Notes: generated from the sequence alone by a model not told the origin. A DNA stretch of 64,000 nucleotides from Saccharopolyspora endophytica (GCF_018070075.1 NZ_JAGPXE010000012.1:1-64000), one strand, 5' to 3'. Positions 1-8,762 are shown, counted from the stretch's first letter. A program made the numbers and translations.

Positions 1-68
1 CCACCAGTGACCCGCGGTGCCGGACGCCGCCGCCCGCCGACCGGCACGCCCGACCCAGCGAGGTAGCC

Positions 69-1604
69 GTGCAGCTGGCCGAATACCTGGACAAAGGGGC
101 GTCGCTCGGAGACGACCGGCCCTGCCTGACCACGAACGGGGAATCGCTGACCTACGCCGAGGTGCAGGAAGCGTCCTGGCGGATGGCCAGGGCTCTGATG
201 GCCTCGGGGATCCGGCCCGGAGACCGCGTCGCGGTGTTGTCGGGCAACGATCCGCTCGCCCTGACCAGCGTTTTCGGGATCTCCCGCGCGGGCGCGGTGT
301 GGTGCCCGGTGAACCCGCGCAACGAGGCGGCGGAGAACCGGCAGCTGCTGTCGATGTTCGGCTGCCGCTGCCTGCTGTTCCAGGAGCGGTTCGCTCCGCT
401 GGTGCAGCGCATCCGCCACGAGCTGCCGGAACTGCTCACCCTGGTCTGCCTGGACGGGGAGGTCGACGGCGCGCTGACCTTCTCCGACTGGATCGAGCTC
501 GGCGAACCCGGCCGCCAGACCCCGGCGGTCGCAGGTGACGAGCTGTGCATGCTCGCCGGAACCGGTGGCACGACGGGCGAACCGAAGGGCGTGCGGCTGA
601 CCGGGACCAACATGGCCACGGCGACCGCGCTGACGCTGATGAGCTACCCGTTCGGCGACCGCCCGAGGTACCTGGCGCTGGCGCCGCTCACCCACTCGGC
701 AGGCGTGCTGACCTGGCCGATCCTGTCGCTGGGCGGCGAGATCGTCATCATGCCGGAGCCGGATCTGGGCGAGTTCCTGCGGCTGATCGAACAGCACCGC
801 ATCACGCACGCGTTCCTGCCGCCGACGGTGATCTACGGGCTGCTCGACCACCCCGACCTCGATGCGACGGACCTGAGTTCGCTGCGCTGCCTCTGGTACG
901 GCGCCGCACCGATGTCGCCGACCCGGTTGCAGGAGGCGCTGGAGCGGATCGGCCCGGTGCTCGGCCAGCTCTTCGGGCAGACCGAGGCCCCAAACATGAT
1001 CGCCACGATGGCCCCGGCGGATCACTTCCGCGCGGACGGTTCGGTGGCGGTGGAACGGCTTTCGTCCGCGGGAAGGCCGAGCCCGCTGACGCAGGTGGCG
1101 GTCATGGACGAGTCCGGTGCGCTGCTGCCCAGGGGCGAGCGCGGCGAGATCGTGGTGCGCGGCCCGCTGGTCATGGCCGGCTACCACGAGAACCCGTCCG
1201 CCACCGAGGAGGTCAGCGCGCACGGCTGGCACCACACCGGCGACATCGGCTACCTCGACGCCGAGAACTTCCTGTTCATCGTCGACCGCGCCAAGGACAT
1301 GATCATCACCGGCGGGTTCAACGTCTACTCCGCCGAGGTGGAGCAGGCCCTGCGCGAGCACGGCGCCGTGCAGGACTGCGCCGTGCTCGGTCTGCCGGAC
1401 GAGAAGTGGGGCGAGCGGGTCACGGCGGTAGTGCAGCTTCGGCCCGGCGGGAAGGCCGAGCCCCACGAGCTCGCGGCGTTCGTCAAGGAGCGGCTGGGGA
1501 GCGTGAAAGCGCCCAAGCAGCTGGAGATCTGGCCCGACCTCCCGCGGTCGAAGATCGGCAAGATCCTCAAACCCGAGATCCGGAAGCAGATCCTGGAGAA
1601 CTGA
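69..1604 (+). CDS. Class I adenylate-forming enzyme, acyl-CoA synthetase/ligase
   Basis: A 511-residue AMP-dependent synthetase. Family members activate a carboxylic acid with ATP to an acyl-adenylate and transfer it to CoA (or a carrier). The P-loop-like A3 motif GTGGTTGEPKGV lies near residue 165. The TGD of HHTGDIGYLDAENF and the hinge region RAKDMIITGGFNVYSAEVE follow, and the C-terminal catalytic lysine sits in SKIGKILKPE (about K498). Length is normal for a complete ligase. The GTG start is chosen because GAGG lies 5 bases upstream. Substrate cannot be read from sequence; a medium-chain or aryl acid is plausible. It is monocistronic as far as seen and ends at a strong terminator. Confidence 0.9.
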   Translation: MQLAEYLDKGASLGDDRPCLTTNGESLTYAEVQEASWRMARALMASGIRPGDRVAVLSGNDPLALTSVFGISRAGAVWCPVNPRNEAAENRQLLSMFGCRCLLFQERFAPLVQRIRHELPELLTLVCLDGEVDGALTFSDWIELGEPGRQTPAVAGDELCMLAGTGGTTGEPKGVRLTGTNMATATALTLMSYPFGDRPRYLALAPLTHSAGVLTWPILSLGGEIVIMPEPDLGEFLRLIEQHRITHAFLPPTVIYGLLDHPDLDATDLSSLRCLWYGAAPMSPTRLQEALERIGPVLGQLFGQTEAPNMIATMAPADHFRADGSVAVERLSSAGRPSPLTQVAVMDESGALLPRGERGEIVVRGPLVMAGYHENPSATEEVSAHGWHHTGDIGYLDAENFLFIVDRAKDMIITGGFNVYSAEVEQALREHGAVQDCAVLGLPDEKWGERVTAVVQLRPGGKAEPHELAAFVKERLGSVKAPKQLEIWPDLPRSKIGKILKPEIRKQILEN

Positions 1605-1622
1605 CCGAATCAGAATCGGGGC

Positions 1623-1661
1623 GGTCGGCCGACACGCAGGGAGGGGGCGTGTCGGCCGACC
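1623..1661 (+). terminator. Terminator after the acyl-CoA synthetase gene
   Basis: Two perfectly complementary 14-base arms (1623-1636 and 1648-1661, GGTCGGCCGACACG and its complement) enclose an 11-base purine-rich loop, 18 bases after the stop codon. The U-tract is weak (TT only), as is common in high-GC actinobacteria. Confidence 0.8.
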
Positions 1662-1708
1662 TTCGCGGTTTCGACGCCTGTCGGGGGAAGTGGGCGTCGA
1701 AACGGGCT

Positions 1709-1939
1709 TCAGGTGTGGCCGTTGAGCTCCGATATGAGAGTTCGGTTGCAGTCCGCGCAGGTGGGGGCCGTGACCCAGTCGAGGTCGGTGGGAGTGGCCA
1801 TCGCGACTTCGACACCGCAGACGGTCGTGTCGGCGGACTGGCGTTCCCAACGACGTCCCCGGAACGCGTGACGCGCGAAGGCGCCGGAATCCGGATTCGG
1901 GGTCGGCAGCCAGTAATGCCGCGCTGGCTCGAAGTTCAT
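1709..1939 (-). CDS. Small Cys/His protein, possible zinc ribbon, beside Scr1-type regulator
   Basis: A 76-residue protein starting at the ATG at 1939, with GGAG seven bases upstream. It carries H8, H24, C41 and a C61-x-x-C64 pair, which could bind zinc. Comparable short proteins (CG motif followed by TCxxC) are often encoded next to Scr1-like HTH regulators in actinobacteria; I recognise the type but not a named function. It is divergent from the HTH gene at 2086 and shares a 146-bp promoter region with it, suggesting a common regulatory locus. A longer reading from 2095 would overlap the HTH gene and is not supported. Confidence 0.6.
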   Translation of the reverse strand: MNFEPARHYWLPTPNPDSGAFARHAFRGRRWERQSADTTVCGVEVAMATPTDLDWVTAPTCADCNRTLISELNGHT

Positions 1940-2085
1940 CGGCGCACTCCGCTCTGTCAGATCGACTGTGCTGATCAACTTAAATCTGCGATCGCGGATT
2001 ATGGAATTGCCGAATCGAGTGATGTTCCCGCGAACTCGAATCCGGAACACTGGCGAGTGAACAAGATCGGATTCGGAGGCGATCG

Positions 2086-2946
2086 ATGGCGACACCCACC
2101 GTGCGGCGACTTCAGCTCGGCAACGAAATGCGCCACGTGCGCATCAAAGCCGGCCGGGAGCAGGCCGAAGCCGCCGACGCACTGGACGCCGGAATCGGCA
2201 AGATCAGCCGGTTGGAGCTGGGCCAGGGCGGCATCTCCAAGGGAGACCTCAAACTCCTGCTGGAGTTCTACGAGGTCGACCCCGACGAGATGCAGTGGAT
2301 GTTCGAGCTCGCCAAGACCCGCAGCAGCCGAGGCCGCTGGGGCGATTACCGCGCGGTCTTCCCCGAGTGGTTCCGCATGTACGTCGACCTCGAAACCGAC
2401 GCCGAGGAGATCCGCCAGGTCAAGGGCGAGATCGTGCCCGGGATTCTGCAGACCGAGGGGTACATCAGGGCGATGGACACCTCCTCGGCCAGGCGCGAGA
2501 GCGAGGACATCGACGCCAACGTGGCCGCGCGGCAGGAACGGCAGGCGATCCTGACGCGGGACGAGCCGCCGACCGCCTCGTTCGTGCTGTCGGAATCGTG
2601 CCTGCGCCGCAGGGTCGGAACCCCCGAGGTCATGCGCGACCAGCTCGACCACCTCGCCGAGATGGCCCTGCAGCAGAACGTGAACGTCCAGGTGCTGCCC
2701 TTCGACGTGGAAGCGCCAGGTGGCGCCATCACGTTCGACTTCACCATGCTCCGCATCCCCTCGAACGGGATCGCTGCTCCGCTGGAATTCGTCTACGTCG
2801 AGTGCCTTGACGACGCCCGGTATCTGGATGCCAAGGACGCCGTATCGACCTACGCGAGGCTGTGGGACCGGATTCAAGCAGCTTCACTGTCTCCGAAGAA
2901 TTCGCTGAAAGCCATACGATCGGTGCGCAACGAGTACTCGGAGTAG
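2086..2946 (+). CDS. Scr1-family helix-turn-helix regulator (DUF5753)
   Basis: A 286-residue protein with an N-terminal XRE-type HTH (about residues 10-65, including AADALDAGIGKISRLELG) and a C-terminal DUF5753 domain (about 95-275, with the typical 'VKGEIVPGILQTEGYIRAM' and 'FVLSESCLRRRVG' regions). Members of this family pair with small DUF397 proteins in Streptomyces and relatives, and several influence development or antibiotic production. The ATG start has GGAGG six bases upstream. The DUF397 gene follows 15 bases later, so the two are probably co-transcribed. Target genes cannot be inferred. Confidence 0.9.
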   Translation: MATPTVRRLQLGNEMRHVRIKAGREQAEAADALDAGIGKISRLELGQGGISKGDLKLLLEFYEVDPDEMQWMFELAKTRSSRGRWGDYRAVFPEWFRMYVDLETDAEEIRQVKGEIVPGILQTEGYIRAMDTSSARRESEDIDANVAARQERQAILTRDEPPTASFVLSESCLRRRVGTPEVMRDQLDHLAEMALQQNVNVQVLPFDVEAPGGAITFDFTMLRIPSNGIAAPLEFVYVECLDDARYLDAKDAVSTYARLWDRIQAASLSPKNSLKAIRSVRNEYSE

Positions 2947-2961
2947 ACGCGAGGTCGCACC

Positions 2962-3162
2962 ATGATCGAAGGACGTGTCCTCTCGGACGCGACGTGGTTC
3001 AAGAGCAGCTACAGCGCGACGCAGGACGCCTGCGTCGAAGTCGCGATCACCAGCACCGCCATCGGCGTCCGGGATACCAAGGATCGAGACGGCGGAACCC
3101 TGGTCTTCGACAACGCCACCTGGTCCACCTTCTTAACCCACCTCAGGACCCCCAAGAGCTGA
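2962..3162 (+). CDS. DUF397 domain protein, partner of the upstream Scr1-type regulator
   Basis: A 66-residue protein with the DUF397 hallmarks: W-x-K-S-S-Y-S near the N terminus (WFKSSYSATQDACVEVA), an 'IGVRDTKDRDGGTLVF' centre and a terminal W-x-x-F segment. DUF397 proteins are usually encoded next to an XRE/Scr1 regulator, as here, and are thought to act with it, in some cases like an antitoxin or modulator. It starts with ATG 15 bases after the regulator gene and is followed by a terminator, which closes a two-gene operon. Confidence 0.9.
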   Translation: MIEGRVLSDATWFKSSYSATQDACVEVAITSTAIGVRDTKDRDGGTLVFDNATWSTFLTHLRTPKS

Positions 3163-3177
3163 AGACCACCACTGCGC

Positions 3178-3204
3178 AGGGCGCCTCGACGACCGAGGCG
3201 CCCT
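3178..3204 (+). terminator. Terminator of the HTH-DUF397 operon
   Basis: A perfect 11-bp stem (3178-3188 and 3194-3204, AGGGCGCCTCG and its complement) with a 5-base loop lies 15 bases after the DUF397 stop codon. There is no clear U-tract. Confidence 0.75.
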
Positions 3205-3435
3205 CCGCACGTCCTCACCCGCGGGCAACCCCACTCCTGACGCGAACGCCCAGATCAGAGGCGAAGCTCCGCTAGTGGATTGCGACATCCAGGTGATGCG
3301 GACCCCGAATCGGCTCACTCAGTAGGGTGATCGCGTTCATAATGTGCGCCGGTCCAAAACGCTGTGATCACCGCAGGTGATCGCCGAAGATGGACCCAAG
3401 CCGGACGTGTCATTCGAAGTAGGGGGAACACCGCC

Positions 3436-3762
3436 GTGGCCGGGTTCGTAGTCGATCCAGAGGGTCTGCAAGGTGCGATCTCGCAGCTCACGAGGATCAA
3501 GAACGATGTGGACAGCTTGCTCGCCCAGGCGCGAGAAGTTAAGCCCGGCGAGCTGACCGCAGACGACACCTACACCGGCCAAGCGCGCAAGGCCATTCAG
3601 GACCGTGCGACCGCCGAGAGCGGTTCCCTGTCGATGATCGCGCAGCAACTCCGCACGAAGTTGGATGAGAAGATCAGCGCCTACCAGGCGGTTCTCGACG
3701 AGTACCAGCGAAATGACGATGCTGCTGCGGCCAACGTGAACCGGCTCCACCAAGAGGCATGA
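3436..3762 (+). CDS. WXG100/EspC-like small type VII secretion protein
   Basis: A 108-residue, almost entirely helical, low-aromatic protein of WXG100 size. The GTG start at 3436 is chosen because AGGGGG lies 9 bases upstream; reading from 3364 adds 24 unsupported residues. The pattern 'GFVVDPEGLQGAISQLTRI' followed by two long amphipathic helices matches the EspC/PE-like ESX substrate group in Pseudonocardiaceae, although no canonical W-x-G turn is visible. It heads a tight operon with a DUF3558 lipoprotein, a PPE-like protein and EspG, which supports a type VII assignment. An export partner for the PPE-like protein is the likely role (inference). Confidence 0.65.
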   Translation: MAGFVVDPEGLQGAISQLTRIKNDVDSLLAQAREVKPGELTADDTYTGQARKAIQDRATAESGSLSMIAQQLRTKLDEKISAYQAVLDEYQRNDDAAAANVNRLHQEA

Positions 3763-3769
3763 TCGGGAC

Positions 3770-4348
3770 GTGAAAGCGAAGATGAGCTTGCTCAAGCGTG
3801 GCGGCGCCGTAGCTGCCGGTACCGTGCTGACCGCTCTTTTGGCGGCGTGCTCCGGAACCGGGGCTGAGAGCCCCGCACCTCAGCAACCCCAGCCCGCAGG
3901 ACCCCAGATCAGCAATCCGAAGGACGTGTCCTCAGCTGATCTGTGCAGCTTGCTCCCCCCTGAGGTAGCGACGTCGCTGGGTGTCGCCCCGGCGGGCCAG
4001 ATGGATGACGGCCCGAAAATCGGTGACTCGGCTGAGGCATGCGTGTGGCGTTCGCCGGATGGCAAGGACTCGGTCAGGCTCAGCGTCCTCACCGATCGGT
4101 CGATCAAGACCTACTACGACAGCAAGTCGCAGTACCCGGACTTCCAGGAATTGACGCTGGCCGATCACCCGGCTGTTCGCGCTAACGAGGGCGACCCGGC
4201 GAAGGACGGCGCGTGCTCGATCTTCCTGGGCGCAGCGGATGGGCAAGTGGTCCACTCGTTCGCCACGCAGACCAACATCACCGATCCCTGTGCCCTCTCT
4301 CAGAAGGCGCTGGAGAGCTCCGTTCCGACCTGGCCCGCAGCCAAGTAA
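3770..4348 (+). CDS. DUF3558 lipoprotein
   Basis: A 192-residue exported protein. The signal peptide ends in the lipobox LLAAC (lipidated C27), followed by a Pro/Gln-rich linker and a domain with the DUF3558 pattern (LCSLLPPEVATSLG, a central CVW, and a paired GACSIFLG cysteine). DUF3558 lipoproteins include mycobacterial LprB/LprC-type cell-envelope proteins of unknown function. The start codon is GTG, 7 bases after the preceding stop, so the gene is in the type VII operon. It may be an envelope-side receptor or accessory of the secreted partners; this is inference from context. Confidence 0.85.
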   Translation: MKAKMSLLKRGGAVAAGTVLTALLAACSGTGAESPAPQQPQPAGPQISNPKDVSSADLCSLLPPEVATSLGVAPAGQMDDGPKIGDSAEACVWRSPDGKDSVRLSVLTDRSIKTYYDSKSQYPDFQELTLADHPAVRANEGDPAKDGACSIFLGAADGQVVHSFATQTNITDPCALSQKALESSVPTWPAAK

Positions 4349-4369
4349 CGAGTACTGGGGACAACAACA

Positions 4370-5578
4370 ATGCTGGACATGTGCTACGCGAGTAGCGCCA
4401 AGGAGTACCGCAAGCAGATGGGCGGTTCTCCTGAGGCGGTCAGCCTCCCCGCGCCCTCGGACAAGGGTGTGAAGGCGTGGGAGGACGTCGCGAAGGCCTT
4501 CGATCAGATGGCTCTCGACGTCGAGGCCGCTCTGCGCTCCGCCGAAGCCGCACACACGGGTGCGGCCGCCGACGCCGCGAATGCTTCGATCTCTGAGATC
4601 AAGCCGCTAGCTGAAAACGCTGCGACCACCTCGCGCGGGGTCAAGGCCGCTCTGGAGGAGCAGAACACCTACCAGCGTGAGGCTTTTCAGGCTCTGCCGG
4701 TCAAGGACGACCCGTTGCCGAGCGGGCAGGGCGCTCTGCTCGACCCGCCGCAGAAGGGGTGGGTCGAGGACTGGGGTCTCGACTCGAACCCGGTGACCGG
4801 GTGGATGTCGGACTACGAGGACCGGCAGCAGGCCTACGTGGACACCAACCAGCAGGCCAACCAGGTCATGGAGCGCTACAGCCAGCAGACCGAGGGCGTG
4901 ATCGCGCGGCTGCCGGAGTTCCAGCCCGCCGACCAGCCGCCGCCCGCGGCTCCGCCGGTGTCGTCCTACCCGACCTCGGGCACGTATTCCGCTGGTGACA
5001 GCGGTTCTTCGTACTCGGGTGGCGCCTACTCCGCACCGTCGGGCACGTCGTCTGCTTGGGCGTCGGCTCCGAGCTCCCCGCCCGCGGTGCACGCCCCGTC
5101 CGCGCCGGCCGCGTCGAACCCGTCCTGGGCGACTCCGACCCCGGCGGCTCCCGGGCTTCCGCCGGGTGTCGTGCGCGGTCCCGACGGGACGCTGTTCCGG
5201 CAGAACCCGCAGACCGGCGCGTGGGAGCGGCAGAACCCCTACAACGGGCGCTGGGTCCCCTCCCCCAACGGCGGCCCCGGTGGTCGTCGCGGTGCCGAAG
5301 GCGCAGGTGCGCCCGCGGGTCGCGGTGCCGGTGGCCGGGCCGGGATGGGCGGTCTCGGTGGTGCCGGTGGCGCGAACGCCGCCGGTGGTGCCGCTGGTCG
5401 TGGTGGCCAGGCCGGTGCACCCGGGGCGGGTGCCGGTGCCGGGCGCGGCAAGCAGGGCGAGTCCGACGAGCAGGAGCACCAGCGTCCCGGCTGGCTCGTC
5501 GAGCAGGACGACGTGTTCACCAACGACATGCAGCGCACCGCACCACCCGTCTTCGGTGACGCCGACCAAGGCCGGTGA
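4370..5578 (+). CDS. PPE-like type VII secretion substrate with Pro/Ser and Gly-rich tail
   Basis: A 402-residue protein. Residues 1-180 are helical and resemble the PPE/EspB-like N-terminal domain (EYRKQMGG, then long coils ending near VMERYSQQTEGVIARLPEF). About 185-275 is a Pro/Ser/Ala/Tyr linker, about 275-305 holds 'GPDGTLFRQNPQTGAWERQN' repeats, and the rest is Gly/Ala/Arg-rich and disordered. This architecture is common for ESX effectors in Pseudonocardiaceae. It lies between a DUF3558 lipoprotein and EspG, the chaperone that binds PPE domains, so EspG-assisted export is likely. The ATG start has GGGG upstream; a second ATG three codons later is possible. Confidence 0.75.
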   Translation: MLDMCYASSAKEYRKQMGGSPEAVSLPAPSDKGVKAWEDVAKAFDQMALDVEAALRSAEAAHTGAAADAANASISEIKPLAENAATTSRGVKAALEEQNTYQREAFQALPVKDDPLPSGQGALLDPPQKGWVEDWGLDSNPVTGWMSDYEDRQQAYVDTNQQANQVMERYSQQTEGVIARLPEFQPADQPPPAAPPVSSYPTSGTYSAGDSGSSYSGGAYSAPSGTSSAWASAPSSPPAVHAPSAPAASNPSWATPTPAAPGLPPGVVRGPDGTLFRQNPQTGAWERQNPYNGRWVPSPNGGPGGRRGAEGAGAPAGRGAGGRAGMGGLGGAGGANAAGGAAGRGGQAGAPGAGAGAGRGKQGESDEQEHQRPGWLVEQDDVFTNDMQRTAPPVFGDADQGR

Positions 5579-5581
5579 TTC

Positions 5582-6406
5582 GTGGCCAGGCGTGAACTGA
5601 GCCTGCCTCCCGCCGCCGCGAACTACCTCTGCACCCGGTTCGACCTGCAGCTGCACCCGCTGCTGCGGGTCGGTTGGTTGCCGCTGGACGCCACCGAGGA
5701 GGACCGCCGCGAGGCGGCCGAACTCGGTCGGCGCCAGCTCATCCAGCAGAGCCTGTTCGACGGCGACGAGCTGCACCCGTTCGTCGAGGAGGCCGTCCAC
5801 CTGCTGGCCCGGCCGCCGCTGGCGATCGGGGTCGCGGTCCACGCGCGCGAGGGCGAGGACTTCAACGCCGTGCTCGTCGAGTACGGCCGCAGCACCGTCC
5901 AGGCGTACCAGGCCGACGGCGAAACCCCCGACGACCTGCGGGACATCCGCATCAAGCGGCACGAGCACGGTGGTCCGGCGGGCAACGCCATCAACCTGCT
6001 CGGCAAGGTCACCGCCGCCGAGGACGCGTCGGTGTCGATCCCCTACGCGCACCTGGAGCAGGTGACCACGCGGATGGGCGGCTCCGCGCGGACCCTGTCC
6101 TCGGCGCTGGGCTACGCCGGAGTCCGCGGTGCGCAGGCGAAAACGCTGATGAACGCCTTCACCGCGAAGCGCAGCCTGGAAGGGCTGATCACCGTGCGCG
6201 CCTACGACCAGAAGGTCCGGCGGACCCGTTCGCTGCCGTTCAACCTGCAGTTCTTCGCCACCGAAGCCGGTTGCTACCTGGCCCAGCGCAAGCCGGGTCG
6301 CGACGGCCGCGAGTGGTACACGCTGGCACCGGCCGACTCGCGGAAGCTCGTCGGGACGATCAACGAGATGATCCGGCTCCTCACCCGCCCCGCCGCCCGC
6401 GTCTGA
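5582..6406 (+). CDS. espG: ESX secretion-associated protein EspG
   Basis: A 274-residue EspG-family protein. EspG is a cytosolic chaperone that binds PPE proteins and delivers them to the ESX/type VII machinery. Seen here are the N-terminal 'LQLHPLLRVGWLP' strand region, the central 'DIRIKRHEHGGPAGNAINLLG' segment and the C-terminal 'GREWYTLAPADSRKLVGTINEMIRLL' helix typical of the family. The GTG start lies three bases after the PPE-like stop, indicating translational coupling. No EccC, EccB or MycP gene lies in the window, so the export machine must be encoded elsewhere. Confidence 0.85.
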   Translation: MARRELSLPPAAANYLCTRFDLQLHPLLRVGWLPLDATEEDRREAAELGRRQLIQQSLFDGDELHPFVEEAVHLLARPPLAIGVAVHAREGEDFNAVLVEYGRSTVQAYQADGETPDDLRDIRIKRHEHGGPAGNAINLLGKVTAAEDASVSIPYAHLEQVTTRMGGSARTLSSALGYAGVRGAQAKTLMNAFTAKRSLEGLITVRAYDQKVRRTRSLPFNLQFFATEAGCYLAQRKPGRDGREWYTLAPADSRKLVGTINEMIRLLTRPAARV

Positions 6407-6411
6407 GACGT

Positions 6412-6451
6412 GAAGAGGGGCTGACCTCTCCCAGGAGATCAGCCCCTCTTC
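6412..6451. terminator. Bidirectional terminator between espG and the chaplin-like gene
   Basis: A perfect 13-bp stem (GAAGAGGGGCTGA at 6412-6424 and its complement at 6439-6451) lies between two convergent genes, 6 bases after the espG stop and 17 bases from the opposing stop. It can serve both directions. Confidence 0.8.
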
Positions 6452-6467
6452 GACGTGCCGAGTCGGC

Positions 6468-6707
6468 TCAGCCTTCGGTGATCGGCGCGTTGACGCAGGC
6501 GCTGTCCTGCGGGGACGCGATCGGAGCCGTCACCCCGAGGACCGCGGCGTTGTTGCCGCACAGCTGAACTGGCACGGCGCTCACGTTGTTGTCGTTGAGC
6601 AGGTTGACCCCGTCGTTGTCCGAGCTGTCAGCGAATGCCGGGCCCCCGATGGCCATGAGTGCAGTTGCAGCGGCGGCAGCGCCGAAAAGTCGAGCGGAAG
6701 TACGCAC
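6468..6707 (-). CDS. Small secreted chaplin-like protein
   Basis: A 79-residue protein from the GTG at 6707. Residues 1-26 form a Sec signal peptide ending AFA. The mature part of about 53 residues has exactly two cysteines, in QLCGNN and SACVN, with 'VLGV' between them. This CGN...CxN arrangement is like that of chaplins, the surface-active amyloid-forming coat proteins of aerial hyphae, but the spacing and flanks are not canonical, so 'chaplin-like' is an inference. A disulfide is likely. Monocistronic, in a convergent gap with espG. Confidence 0.6.
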   Translation of the reverse strand: MRTSARLFGAAAAATALMAIGGPAFADSSDNDGVNLLNDNNVSAVPVQLCGNNAAVLGVTAPIASPQDSACVNAPITEG

Positions 6708-6987
6708 CTTCAGACCCCAATCTTGGCGAGTGGTTTTCCAGCGGAACGAAGCTAGCTCGAACCGGCGGGATTCACCCTGGCAGCGGACTTGCCACCCAGC
6801 TCGGTGGGTCACGCCAACGTGCCACGGACTCCACTCGTGAGGTGTTCGAAAACACCCAGGGTGCACGAAGAAATCGGGCATTCCTCTGAGGACTTCCGCA
6901 CGACCGGGTAATGGGTTATCGGAAACGAGCACCGATCATGATGCTCATCCAGCCCCGGGCGGTTACCCGGGGTGATGCGGACGTGCG

Positions 6988-7025
6988 AACGGGGTGGCCC
7001 GGAAGGATTTCCGAGCCACCCCGTT
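6988..7025 (-). terminator. Terminator of the dapA-rnj operon
   Basis: 11-base arms (6988-6998 and 7015-7025, AACGGGGTGGC and its complement) plus an inner CGGAA/TTCCG helix form a long hairpin 12 bases downstream of the rnj stop on the minus strand. Confidence 0.75.
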
Positions 7026-7037
7026 CAAGCTACGAGA

Positions 7038-8762
7038 TCAGGAACTGAGCGGAAGCACGTTCGGCACGATCATCGGGCGGCGGCGGTACTTCTCGGCCAC
7101 CCAGCGGCCCACGACCCGCCGCACCGACTGAGCGATGCGGTGCGTGTCGGTGATGCCCTCGGCCTCGGTGCGCGCCAGCTCCATCTCCACCAGCGGCACG
7201 ACTTCGTCCAGCGCCTTCGGGTCGTCCGAGAAACCGCGGCCGGAGATCGTCGGCGACGAGACCGCGCGCCCGTTCGTCGCGTCCACCGCGACGGTGATCG
7301 CGATGAAACCGCCCTCGCCCAGCACCAACCGGTCCGACAGCGTCGACTCGCCGACGTCGCCCACCGACAGGCCGTCGACGTAGACGTGACCGACCTCGAC
7401 GCGGCCCGCGATGCTCGCGATGCCGTCCACCATGTCGACCACCACGCCGTCCTCGGCGATGACCACGCGATCAGCGGGAACACCCGTCAACCGGGCCAGC
7501 TCGGCGTTCGCGCGCAGGTGGCGCCACTCGCCGTGCACCGGCATCACGTTGCTCGGGCGCACCGCGTTGTACAGGTACAGCAGCTCGCCGGCGGAAGCGT
7601 GACCGGAGACGTGGACCTTCGCGTGGCCCTGGTGCACCACCTGGGCACCCAGCCGGACCAGGCCGTTGACCACGCCGAACACGGCCGTCTCGTTGCCCGG
7701 GATCAGCGAGCTCGCCAGCACGACCGTGTCACCGGCTCGGATGCCGATCTGCCGGTGCTCGCCGCGCGCCATCCGCGACAGCGCCGACAGCGGCTCGCCC
7801 TGCGACCCCGTCGAGACGAACGCGACCTCGGACTCCGGCATCTCCAGCGCCTGGTCCAGGTCGACGAGCAGGCCCTCCGGCACGTCCAGCATGCCCAGAT
7901 CAGCGGCGATGCCCATGTTGCGGACCATCGACCGGCCCACGAAGCAGACCTTGCGGCCGTGCGTCTGCGCGACCTCCAGCACCTGCTGCACGCGGTGCAC
8001 GTGGCTGGCGAAGCAGGCCACGATGACCCGCTGCGTCGCCTTGCCGATCACCCGGTCCAGGACCGGGCCGATCTCGCGCTCCGGCGTGACGAAGCCCGGC
8101 ACCTCGGCGTTGGTGGAGTCGACCAGGAACAGGTCCACGCCCTCGTCGCCCAGCCGGGAGAAGCCCGCCAGGTCGGTCAGCCGGTTGTCCAGCGGCAACT
8201 GGTCCAGCTTGATGTCACCGGTGTGCAGCACGACTCCGGCGGGCGTGCGGATGGCCACCGCCAGCGCGTCCGGGATCGAGTGGTTGACCGCGAAGAACTC
8301 CAGGTCGAAGGAGCCGTGCGCGCTGCGCTGGCCCTCGGCGACCTCGATCAGCTGCGGGTTCAGCCGGTGCTCGCGGCACTTGGCCGCCAGCAGCGCCAGC
8401 GTGAACTTCGAGCCGACCACCGGCAGGTCCGGCCGCAGCCTCAGCAGGAACGGCACCGCGCCGATGTGGTCCTCGTGGCCGTGCGTGAGGACCAGGGCGT
8501 CGATGTCGTCCAGCCGGTCCTCGATCGCGCCGAAGTCCGGCAGGATCAGGTCCACGCCGGGCTGATCGTCCTCCGGGAACAGCACGCCGCAGTCGACGAT
8601 CAGCAATCGGCCCTCGTATTCGAAGACCGTCATGTTCCGGCCGACCTCGCCGATGCCACCGAGCGCGACGACCCTGAGACCACCTTCGGCCAACGGGCGT
8701 GGTGGTGCCGACGAAGTCGGCGTCACCGGGTGGTACTCGGTGGCTGTCGCCTGTGCGCTCAA
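7038..8762 (-). CDS. rnj: Ribonuclease J
   Basis: A 574-residue metallo-beta-lactamase/beta-CASP ribonuclease with 5'-exo and endonuclease activity in mRNA decay and rRNA processing. The zinc motif HGHEDHIG lies at about residues 94-101; the beta-CASP segments 'GRSMVRNMG', 'STGSQGEP' and 'VHVSGHAS' follow, and a C-terminal oligomerisation domain is present. The start is taken as TTG at 8762, with GAGGTG about 8 bases upstream; reading back to 8825 would overlap dapA by 55 bases. It lies 7 bases after dapA, the same dapA-rnj order as in mycobacteria, where the orthologue is Rv2752c. Confidence 0.95.
   Translation of the reverse strand: MSAQATATEYHPVTPTSSAPPRPLAEGGLRVVALGGIGEVGRNMTVFEYEGRLLIVDCGVLFPEDDQPGVDLILPDFGAIEDRLDDIDALVLTHGHEDHIGAVPFLLRLRPDLPVVGSKFTLALLAAKCREHRLNPQLIEVAEGQRSAHGSFDLEFFAVNHSIPDALAVAIRTPAGVVLHTGDIKLDQLPLDNRLTDLAGFSRLGDEGVDLFLVDSTNAEVPGFVTPEREIGPVLDRVIGKATQRVIVACFASHVHRVQQVLEVAQTHGRKVCFVGRSMVRNMGIAADLGMLDVPEGLLVDLDQALEMPESEVAFVSTGSQGEPLSALSRMARGEHRQIGIRAGDTVVLASSLIPGNETAVFGVVNGLVRLGAQVVHQGHAKVHVSGHASAGELLYLYNAVRPSNVMPVHGEWRHLRANAELARLTGVPADRVVIAEDGVVVDMVDGIASIAGRVEVGHVYVDGLSVGDVGESTLSDRLVLGEGGFIAITVAVDATNGRAVSSPTISGRGFSDDPKALDEVVPLVEMELARTEAEGITDTHRIAQSVRRVVGRWVAEKYRRRPMIVPNVLPLSS

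Noticed and set aside
1..66. Possible 3' end of an upstream gene (open frame ending in TAG at 64-66)
   Set aside because: Only 21 codons are visible, with no recognisable motif; it cannot be told from chance in high-GC sequence.
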